A stretch of DNA of 39,066 nt from a bacterium (GTDB lineage Bacteria; UBA10199; 2-02-FULL-44-16; JAAZCA01). Positions 33,035 to 39,066 of the stretch are shown here, in pieces. The notes below the pieces were generated by a model. That model saw only the letters and a list, made by a program, of their open reading frames with translations, did no database searches and was not told where the DNA came from. The translations under genes and the position numbers were made by a program. Where the stretch lies: contig JBAZOP010000023.1 of NCBI GenBank assembly GCA_041648665.1, positions 1 through 39,066 of the forward strand, given 5' to 3'. Each line of letters begins with the position of its first letter. Positions within the stretch are counted from its first letter, which is position 1.

Positions 33035-34506
33035 CCCCCGCCCCTCGCTATCATGCCCGCGTCCTCAAGCACCCTGAGCACCGCGCCGCGCTCCCAGTCC
33101 GTGAGCGTGTTCCTGAAATGATGCGACTTGCCGAGAAACGCGGACTCGGCCTCCGCCCTTGGAAGCGGCGCGCCTCTCCACCCCTCTCTCATGACCGCGA
33201 ATATCTGCCTGAACGCGGGCCCTAAACCGCCATACTCCTCCAGGAGTCTGGGCTTGTTCTTCAGCGAATCCCTGCGCACCCTCGTCTCCTCCCTGCGCAG
33301 TGAGTAGAGCAGATCCGCAGAGCGAGCGGCTTCGTCGTGACCGGCATCCGGCGGTATAGAGTTGGCGACGTACCTTCGAAGGCCATCAACTGAAGTGGGA
33401 TAACAGCCCTTCGCCGAAATCAAAAGCGCGTCGGCTGAAGCGGGGAGACCAAGGATGTTGCGATAGAAAGCGGCCACGGAACGGGCGGTGACCTCCGGAT
33501 CGAACTTGCCGCCGCCGTGCTGCGCCTGCTCGTAATCCTCGAACAGCCAGTCCTCCACGTTCGAGACATTCAGCACGCCCAATGCGATGCCCCTCTTCGC
33601 CATGTCGGCCGCAACCGCCGCAATCCCGCTCCCCTCCATCGGCGAGGCCACCCCCGTGATCCTGCCGTCGATGAAGATATCGCGCTCGCGCCTAAGCTGC
33701 GCCTCGCTGGAGAGCGCGCCGCCCCGCCCCTTGGCATCCTTCGCCTTGAGAATCGAGAGAGGATGGATGCTGCTGTGCGGCGAGGGGGATCCGGATTCTA
33801 TCGCCTCCCTGAGGGACCTGAGGTAGACCAGGGCGTGGTCGGCGATTTCACTCTTACCATAGAGTGCATTGTAGCCGTCCATCGCTATCCTCACGACATT
33901 GCCGACAGAGGTCTCAAATGAGATGTCGCGCTGAAAGCGCTTGAGAAACTCCACCAGGACGTCCGTGGGCCCGTCGATCAACTCGGCCCATTGCTCGTTC
34001 TTTGGGATCGGCTTGCCGCACAAGACGGAGAGGAACTCGAAGCGGTCGGCGGACATTGCGAGCAGAGTCCCGTAGAGCGGGATGGCGACCGTCGGGACCA
34101 GCGTGTTGATATCCATACTGTAGGCATGCGCCGCCCACTGCCACGCGGGATAGGCATAGGAGAGCATCGGGCCCGCGCCCAAATAAGCGCCCCCCTTCCC
34201 CTCGATCGCATCGATCGCCGAATGATAGTCGGGCTCGTTCGTGAGGAAATATCCCTCCTCCAGATCCGAACGGGCGCCCTCGTAGCGGTGATGTAACGAC
34301 CTCTCGTAATAGCCCTTCACCAGATCCCCCAACATGCCCACTTCGAACATCCAGCCGTCTCCCATCCGTTGCGGCAAGGCCCCATGAACGCGCAGCTGTT
34401 CGCGGTAGTCGGTGACATCCTTCGCAGGTGAAGGCAGGGAAGACGCAGGCCATCGCGGCACGAGGGCGCTGGAAGAGATGCCTGCACTGATGGGAGATTT
34501 TATCAT
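33031..34506 (-). CDS. LIC_10091-like protein, paralogue C (function unknown)
   Basis: A 491-residue protein, first gene of the three-gene set. Blocks: NEPDYHSAIDAIEGKGGAYL, GAGP, YSMDINT, IPLYGTLLAMSADRFEFLSV LCGKP, GRGGALSSEAQLRRERDIFI, DGRITGVAS, NVSNVEDWLFEDY and a C-terminal WERGAVLRVLEDAGMI that looks like a small winged-helix-type end. Start chosen at ATG 34506 since AGGGGTG lies about 5 nt upstream; an in-frame TTG at 34509 is one codon earlier. A perfect palindrome CTTGTACAAG is 15 bp upstream of the start region. It is next to, and co-directional with, argR but separated by about 120 bp. The role is unknown. Confidence 0.7.
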   Translation of the reverse strand: MIKSPISAGISSSALVPRWPASSLPSPAKDVTDYREQLRVHGALPQRMGDGWMFEVGMLGDLVKGYYERSLHHRYEGARSDLEEGYFLTNEPDYHSAIDAIEGKGGAYLGAGPMLSYAYPAWQWAAHAYSMDINTLVPTVAIPLYGTLLAMSADRFEFLSVLCGKPIPKNEQWAELIDGPTDVLVEFLKRFQRDISFETSVGNVVRIAMDGYNALYGKSEIADHALVYLRSLREAIESGSPSPHSSIHPLSILKAKDAKGRGGALSSEAQLRRERDIFIDGRITGVASPMEGSGIAAVAADMAKRGIALGVLNVSNVEDWLFEDYEQAQHGGGKFDPEVTARSVAAFYRNILGLPASADALLISAKGCYPTSVDGLRRYVANSIPPDAGHDEAARSADLLYSLRREETRVRRDSLKNKPRLLEEYGGLGPAFRQIFAVMREGWRGAPLPRAEAESAFLGKSHHFRNTLTDWERGAVLRVLEDAGMIARGGG

Positions 34507-34520
34507 CAATACACCCCTGT

Positions 34521-34530
34521 CTTGTACAAG
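34521..34530. promoter_or_regulatory. Palindrome CTTGTACAAG upstream of the tandem paralogues
   Basis: A perfect 10-bp palindrome 15 bp ahead of the first paralogue's ATG, in a 117-bp intergenic region with A/T-rich stretches. It could be an operator half-pair, but one short palindrome may be chance. I see no other feature in 34531-34626. Confidence 0.25.
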
Positions 34531-34626
34531 GCTGTATCGCCGTTAAGCCGGGAAAGTTGCTAGTTTTTTGATTGGAGCAATACCGGGTAAAAATGATTAA
34601 AAAATAGGCAGTCGGCCCCGCCCCTC

Positions 34627-35079
34627 TCAGCCTCCGTTGATCGCCTTGCGGAGCTCTTCAAGGGTCGTCGCCATATCCCGCACGTGCCTCGGCGCCACGA
34701 ACGCCGTGTCGTCGCCCGCAACTATGCCCAGGATCTGTTTCAGCGCCGCATGGTCCAGAAAATCGCAGACAAACGGGGCGGAGCCCGGGGCGGTCCTGAT
34801 CACTATCATAGATTCGTTGGAATCGATCGAGAGCACCAGATCCCTGACGGAACCGGAGAACGTCACCCCCCGCGCATCGCCCAATTTATAGGCCACACCG
34901 CCGCCCGCCATGGACTTGACCGCGCCGACCCTTCTCAAGGCGCGCGAGATCGTGGACTGATTGACATCGAACCCCTGGGCAGCGAGCGCCTTGCATATCT
35001 CCTCCTGGTTTCCCTCAAACCCCTCTGCCAGGAGTTTTCGCAGCGCTTCGATCATCTCCGGTCGCCTGTGCGGACACAT
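34627..35079 (-). CDS. argR: Arginine repressor ArgR
   Basis: A 150-residue protein colinear with ArgR: an N-terminal winged helix-turn-helix with NQEEICKALAAQGFDVNQST and ISRALRRVGAVK (about 25-60), and a C-terminal oligomerisation/arginine-binding domain with TAPGSAPFVCDFLD and ILGIVAGDDTAFVAP; the GDD segment contacts arginine in known structures. As a hexamer with arginine it represses arginine biosynthesis. Start chosen at ATG 35079, because GGAGG lies 6 nt upstream; the earlier ATG at 35100 has none. The gene is divergent from argG, with ARG boxes in the shared 130-bp spacer, so autoregulation is likely. Confidence 0.94.
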   Translation of the reverse strand: MCPHRRPEMIEALRKLLAEGFEGNQEEICKALAAQGFDVNQSTISRALRRVGAVKSMAGGGVAYKLGDARGVTFSGSVRDLVLSIDSNESMIVIRTAPGSAPFVCDFLDHAALKQILGIVAGDDTAFVAPRHVRDMATTLEELRKAINGG

Positions 35080-35093
35080 AGGAACCTCCGATA

Positions 35094-35111
35094 TACGCAT
35101 AAATATGCATA
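35094..35111. promoter_or_regulatory. ARG box near argR
   Basis: TACGCATAAATATGCATA has 15 of 18 positions matching the ArgR consensus TNTGAATWWWWATTCANW counted loosely (mismatches at positions 3, 5 and 14). It lies 15 bp upstream of the argR ATG, so it would overlap the argR promoter or leader. Confidence 0.6.
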
Positions 35112-35136
35112 CCTAACCCTTTAAATCAATTTTTTC

Positions 35137-35164
35137 TTGATCGATAAAAGTAAATATGCATATT
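35137..35164 (+). promoter_or_regulatory. Candidate argGH promoter
   Basis: TTGATC at 35137-35142 and CATATT at 35159-35164 with a 16-bp spacer, each matching four of six consensus bases. The predicted start near 35171 lies inside the ARG boxes, giving a simple repression layout. Confidence 0.4.
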
Positions 35165-35202
35165 GCCGCATATCCATTCAACTCTTTGCATAAATATTCG
35201 GA
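35165..35202. promoter_or_regulatory. Tandem ARG boxes controlling argGH
   Basis: Two 18-bp ARG-box-like sequences, GCCGCATATCCATTCAAC (35165-35182, weaker) and TTTGCATAAATATTCGGA (35185-35202, two mismatches to the consensus), are separated by 2 bp, the spacing at which an ArgR hexamer grips paired boxes. The second overlaps the argG ribosome binding site GGAGG (35200-35204). A further perfect 12-bp palindrome AATATGCATATT at 35153-35164 adjoins them. Confidence 0.65.
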
Positions 35203-35209
35203 GGCAGCT

Positions 35210-36412
35210 ATGCCCAGGAAAAAAATCATGCTCGCTTATTCAGGCGGATTGGACACGTCGGCCATAATCCCGTGGCTCATTGAAAAATACGATGCAGAGG
35301 TCATCGCGTATTGCTCGGACCTAGGCAATGCGCCGGACGAGGGTTGGCTCGCGCGCAGGGCGAAGGAGCTCGGCGCCGCGGAGTTCATCTTCGAGGACCT
35401 CAAGGAGGAGCTCACCCGCGATTATATCTTCCCGGCCGTGAGGGCCGGTGCCGCCTATCAGGATGAATACCTGCTTGGCACCGCGCTGGGCCGTCCGCTG
35501 ATAGCGGAGAGGGTAGCACTGATCGCAAAGCAAAGGGGTGCGGAGGCCATCGCGCACGGCGCAACCGGCAAGGGAAACGACCAGATCAGATTCGAGAGGG
35601 CATGGGCCTACCTCGCGCCCGACGTGGAGGTGATCGCGCCGTGGAAGATCTGGGACTTCAAGGGCAGGAGCGACCTCGTCGAGTATCTCAACGCAAAGGG
35701 ATTCGACGCACATGACAAGGAGACGAGATACAGCGTGGACGTGAACCTCCTCCACCGCTCCTGTGAAGGCGGGATACTCGAGGAGCTGGAAAAGGAGTTC
35801 GATCCTGCGGAGATATACGCATGGACCAAACCGCACACCCACTGTGCGGCCGACGGCGCCGATGTCTCCGTGGAGTTCAAGGAGGGATATCCGATATCCC
35901 TGAACGGCATTGCGCTCACGCCCGCGAAGCTGCTGGGTGAGCTCAACCGGATCGGCGGAGAACAGGGTATCGGGGTCGCCGATCTCGTGGAGGAGCGCAC
36001 AAACGGCATCAAGAGCCGAGGCGTGTACGAGACCCCTGGCGGCACGATACTGCACAAGTGCTGCAGGATCTTGAAGCACATGTGCTGGGACAGGCCCACC
36101 CTGACGATAGCATCGCGCCTGGGCAGCGATTACGCCGACCTCGTCTACGACGGCCTGTGGCACTCGGACGCGAGGAAGGCGATAGACGCCTTCTTCACGC
36201 AGGCATCGGGCGTTCTCTCAGGGACGATAGGCCTCAAGCTCACAAACGGCCATATGTTCATAACCGGAAGGAGCTCTCCTTTTTCCCTTTACGGAAAGGA
36301 GCTGGTGAGCTTTGAACACGATGAGTTCGGACTCAACAAGGCCTCGCACGGCTTCTGCCGCACACTCTCCTACAGGCAGTGGCAGGCGGGCAAGAGGAGA
36401 AGGCCCTCATAA
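35210..36412 (+). CDS. argG: Argininosuccinate synthase
   Basis: A 400-residue protein starting MPRKKIMLAYSGGLDTSAI, which contains the N-type ATP pyrophosphatase loop SGGLDTS. It also has the conserved AHGATGKGNDQIRFE and SVDVNLLHRSCEGG stretches of the family. It condenses citrulline and aspartate with ATP to argininosuccinate, the penultimate step of arginine synthesis. The ATG at 35210 follows GGAGG by 5-6 nt and sets the family's normal N terminus; an in-frame ATG at 35156 would add 18 residues with no counterpart and would lie upstream of the ARG boxes. It is followed by argH after 5 bp, forming the argGH operon. Confidence 0.96.
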   Translation: MPRKKIMLAYSGGLDTSAIIPWLIEKYDAEVIAYCSDLGNAPDEGWLARRAKELGAAEFIFEDLKEELTRDYIFPAVRAGAAYQDEYLLGTALGRPLIAERVALIAKQRGAEAIAHGATGKGNDQIRFERAWAYLAPDVEVIAPWKIWDFKGRSDLVEYLNAKGFDAHDKETRYSVDVNLLHRSCEGGILEELEKEFDPAEIYAWTKPHTHCAADGADVSVEFKEGYPISLNGIALTPAKLLGELNRIGGEQGIGVADLVEERTNGIKSRGVYETPGGTILHKCCRILKHMCWDRPTLTIASRLGSDYADLVYDGLWHSDARKAIDAFFTQASGVLSGTIGLKLTNGHMFITGRSSPFSLYGKELVSFEHDEFGLNKASHGFCRTLSYRQWQAGKRRRPS

Positions 36413-36417
36413 CCGTA

Positions 36418-37797
36418 ATGAATATCCTCAGCACAGATAGAAACAAAGCTGCAGGCCCTGAACTTGACGAATTCACCGGCGGGATAGAGGTGGACAAGGT
36501 CCTCGCCCCGCAGGAGATCGCCGTCCAGAAGGCATGGGCCAGGGCCATGGGCGATGCAGGGTATCTCACCCCGGAGGAGTGTCGCCTCGCCCTGTGCCTC
36601 CTGGAGGAGGCCTTGGCCGGCATCGAGGACGGCTCCTTCGAATGGCGCGCCGAAGACGAGGACATCCACATGAACCTGGAGAGGTTCATGACCGCAAAGG
36701 CCGGCGACCTGGGCAAGAAGGTGCACATGGGTCGGTCGAGAAACGACCTGATCGCCACCACGCTGAGGCTTCATGCCGCGTGTCGGTCATCGGAAATTTC
36801 GAAATCCGTCTCCATGCTCGCGCATGCGCTCTGCGACCTTGGCGACGCCTCAGCCGACGCGATAGTCCCGGGTAACACGCACATGCAGCACGGCCAGCCC
36901 GTGGCCTTCGGACACATAGCCGCTGCGCACGCCTCGGCATTCGTGAGAGACCTGAGGAGACTTCGCCTCTCGAAGGAGAGCTGCCTCGAGTACATGCCCC
37001 TGGGATCCGCCGCGCTGGCCGGGACGACGCTCCGCGTGGACCTCAAGAAATGCGCAAAAGAGCTGGGCTTCGATTCGCCGCCCACGAACAGCTACGACGC
37101 GGTGGGCGACAGGGATTTCATGATCGAGCTGATGGACGCGCTCGCACAGACTGCGATACACGCAGCGAGGCTGTGCGAGGACATCATCTACTGGTCCTCC
37201 ACCGCGGTGGGGCTCGTCGCCCTGCCCAGGCAGTACTCGACCGGGAGCTCCATCATGCCCAACAAGAGGAATCCCGACGTGGCCGAGCTGGCCCGCGCGA
37301 GATGTGCAAGGGTGATCTCCCTGGCGAACGAGGCGCACACGATCCTCAAGTCGGTTCCGACGAGCTACGCCGGCGACATGCACGAGCTCAAGAAAACCTT
37401 CGTTTTTGCGTGCGACGAGACGCAGGCCGTGCTCAAGGCGTTCACCCCCTTCGTCAAAGGGCTTTCGCTGAACAGGGAGCGCGCGGCCGAGCTCCTGTGC
37501 CGAGGGCATATTCTGGCGACGGAGGTCGCGGACGCGCTCGCCTCCCGCGGCATGCCGTTCAGGGAGGCCTATCGAAAGACCGCGGCCCTGGTGGAGCTCG
37601 CCGAAGATCAAGGGGTCCAGATACACGAGCTCGACAGGGAGGACTTCATGAAGGCTCTCCCGGATATCGACACGGGGTTCCTGGATTCTATATCGTTCGA
37701 GAACGCGGTGGAGCGCAGGTCCCAGCCCGGGGGGACAAATATCTCAAATGTGAAGGAGTCGATCAGAAGGACGAGACAAGCGCTCTCAAGCCATTGA
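36418..37797 (+). CDS. argH: Argininosuccinate lyase
   Basis: A 459-residue fumarase/aspartase-superfamily enzyme that splits argininosuccinate to arginine and fumarate. Conserved segments are EDIHMNLERFM, GRSRNDLIATTLRL, PGNTHMQHGQPVAFGH (catalytic His region) and the signature GSSIMPNKRNPD with the mobile-loop Ser. The ATG at 36418 is preferred, 5 bp after the argG stop with a purine-rich GGAGAAGG upstream; a GTG at 36379 would overlap argG. The N terminus lacks the usual W-G-G-R-F start, reading ELDEFTGGIEVDKVLAPQ instead, but the tail of that motif (F-T-G) is kept. Coordinated with argG and argR. Confidence 0.95.
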   Translation: MNILSTDRNKAAGPELDEFTGGIEVDKVLAPQEIAVQKAWARAMGDAGYLTPEECRLALCLLEEALAGIEDGSFEWRAEDEDIHMNLERFMTAKAGDLGKKVHMGRSRNDLIATTLRLHAACRSSEISKSVSMLAHALCDLGDASADAIVPGNTHMQHGQPVAFGHIAAAHASAFVRDLRRLRLSKESCLEYMPLGSAALAGTTLRVDLKKCAKELGFDSPPTNSYDAVGDRDFMIELMDALAQTAIHAARLCEDIIYWSSTAVGLVALPRQYSTGSSIMPNKRNPDVAELARARCARVISLANEAHTILKSVPTSYAGDMHELKKTFVFACDETQAVLKAFTPFVKGLSLNRERAAELLCRGHILATEVADALASRGMPFREAYRKTAALVELAEDQGVQIHELDREDFMKALPDIDTGFLDSISFENAVERRSQPGGTNISNVKESIRRTRQALSSH

Positions 37798-37814
37798 TGC
37801 AGGCCTGATCACCG

Positions 37815-39020
37815 TCAGTTTATATCCTCGCTCAGTGAGGCGTCCACTATCGCAGGGCTTATCATATAAGACATCCTGTTGATGACGTTGTCGATTATCG
37901 CCTCGCCCTGGCCGGAGGCATCGATCGCATCCCAGACCCTGTCGGTGGATTCGCTCGAGAGATCGATGGATCTGATCACGTCCACCACGTTTTGGAGATT
38001 GGCCGCCTCCACCAGGCGGTTGACGAAGGAGTTCTCCGCAGGGGTGAGATGCATGCGGAACGAGCGATGGCTCGCCACGTCCCACGTCTTGTCGTTCATG
38101 AGCCTCTTTATTATCGCGGCCAACTCCGCCTCGGACCATCGCGGCACTATCCCGTCCGCGCGCACGCCAGACTCGCTCGCCTCCGACGCACGGAAGACGA
38201 TCGCCAGGGCGCGCGAGGCCATCCCCCTCCTCCCGGCAAGGCGAAGCTCGCTGACAATCCTGGCCGTGTAGTCCGCCTTCGCGCTCAAGCCGGCCACCAT
38301 GGCGGCCGTGGCCATGCTCCATTGAAGCCCTGCCTCGTCCGCGAACGACACCGAATGATCCGGGTTCGAACCCGCAACGCCTTTCGCCATGGACTCTATG
38401 TTTCTGCTGAATGCGGCGGCCAGCCTCGCCTTTGGCGAGGACTGCTCAAACCGGGCAGCGAGGCTCGCCGTCGTCTCGAAGAGCCGCGCCGATACGAACT
38501 CGGCGTTGAAATACCCCTCCCACTCCGAAAGCCTGCGGAGATCCATGCCGAGTATGCGGGTCGCCTGAGACTCTATCTCCGCGATCGGGCGCGCGCCGTG
38601 CTCGTCGAACGGCATGGCGAACCTGACCGCCGAAGAGAGCGCCTCATGAAGATATAAATCCCATTGCTCGGGCGTGTGCGGGGCGCTCGACCCGTTGGAG
38701 AGCCTGGCCCTGACGAAGGCGTTGAACTGTGCGAGCATCTCGCCCTTTTCCAGCGACGCGGGGCCTTGCCTGAGCTGGGCGAGGATGAGACCCGTGAGCC
38801 TCTCCACCACCTCCGGATCGTCGATGACGAGGGGATCCTTGCCGAACGAAGACTCTCCGCCGGGTTGCCCCAGGCCCATGACCGCCATGCCGTCGCGGGC
38901 GATCTTCCCGACACTCAACCTCTCCGCGTCCGTGCCGGGCTGCGCTGCAAAGGCCCGTTCCTCTGCCCGATCTTCCGCGCGCTCCCAGCCGGCGAACACG
39001 GGCCTTGCTTCGTGGCTCAC
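37815..39020 (-). CDS. Unrecognised soluble helical protein
   Basis: A 401-residue protein with no signal peptide or membrane segment. It is mainly helical in appearance, with repeated amphipathic runs such as PEVVERLTGLILAQLRQGPA, LSSAVRFAMPFDEHG, EWEGYFNAEFVSARLFETTA, FRMHLTPAENSFVNRLVEAA and NVVDVIRSIDLSSESTDRVW. The N-terminal 45 residues are rich in Glu, Arg and Ala and may be disordered. The frame is closed upstream by an in-frame TAG, so the GTG at 39020 (AAGG 8 nt upstream) is the only possible start and the gene is complete. It is convergent with argH (17 bp apart). I recognise no family and no catalytic motif. Its style resembles the unnamed proteins at 17.5 and 30-34 kb, suggesting a lineage-specific repertoire. 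Confidence 0.6.
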   Translation of the reverse strand: MSHEARPVFAGWERAEDRAEERAFAAQPGTDAERLSVGKIARDGMAVMGLGQPGGESSFGKDPLVIDDPEVVERLTGLILAQLRQGPASLEKGEMLAQFNAFVRARLSNGSSAPHTPEQWDLYLHEALSSAVRFAMPFDEHGARPIAEIESQATRILGMDLRRLSEWEGYFNAEFVSARLFETTASLAARFEQSSPKARLAAAFSRNIESMAKGVAGSNPDHSVSFADEAGLQWSMATAAMVAGLSAKADYTARIVSELRLAGRRGMASRALAIVFRASEASESGVRADGIVPRWSEAELAAIIKRLMNDKTWDVASHRSFRMHLTPAENSFVNRLVEAANLQNVVDVIRSIDLSSESTDRVWDAIDASGQGEAIIDNVINRMSYMISPAIVDASLSEDIN

Positions 39021-39066
39021 GAAATGGGCCTTGATCGCCCCATCCTATGTCTCGCCCGCCACGACC

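Overview
The window looks like one chromosomal stretch of a GC-rich (by eye about 60% G+C) Gram-negative bacterium, most like the deltaproteobacterial/myxobacterial grade or a related uncultivated lineage. Reasons: a PBP1B-type peptidoglycan synthase, many lipoproteins, a periplasmic DsbA-like protein, a subtilase with a MYXO-CTERM-like tail, FG-GAP lipoproteins behind a candidate sigma-54 promoter, PilZ and degenerate two-component/GGDEF-like proteins, and a RAYT transposase. No phage, plasmid, CRISPR or rRNA was seen. Species cannot be fixed from the sequence alone. No gap between genes exceeds about 220 bp apart from those containing described elements.

Layout. 1-2.2 kb: M48-like zinc peptidase, cutA with an overlapping cobalamin adenosyltransferase, and a divergent ICMT-like membrane methyltransferase behind a near-consensus promoter that predicts a leaderless mRNA. 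2.2-6.2 kb (minus strand): Pro/Ala-rich exported protein, tRNA-Ser(UGA), PBP1B, TPR lipoprotein. 6.3-10.2 kb (plus): CLC-family protein with CBS domains, a small exported protein, a short CstA-family carrier. 10.2-14.4 kb: sigma-54-like promoter driving two paralogous FG-GAP lipoproteins, closed by a terminator. 14.4-15.3 kb: a RAYT transposase bounded by 16-bp inverted repeats. 15.3-16.9 kb (minus): gpsA, a small Sm-like protein, a small exported protein. 17.1-21.7 kb: a block with PilZ, a degenerate histidine-kinase-like protein, a membrane acyltransferase and a protein that looks like a dead HATPase joined to a dead GGDEF domain. 21.8-23.9 kb: tRNA-Pro(CGG), PII protein and glutamine synthetase, with a terminator. 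23.9-27.4 kb (minus): subtilase and OFA-family transporter. 27.6-30.1 kb (plus): SurA-N/DsbA fusion lipoprotein, serS, small protein. 30.1-34.5 kb (minus): three tandem divergent paralogues. 34.6-37.8 kb: argR divergent from argGH with ARG boxes between. 37.8-39.0 kb: an unrecognised helical protein.

The most unusual content is (i) the three tandem ~480-490 aa paralogues at 30.1-34.5 kb, which I relate from memory to the uncharacterised LIC_10091-type family (conserved GxGP and ISNVED motifs), and (ii) the 17-21.7 kb block of signalling proteins that keep the fold signatures of histidine kinase and GGDEF domains but have lost the catalytic motifs. Well understood units are the arginine operon with its operators and the glnB-glnA nitrogen assimilation pair.
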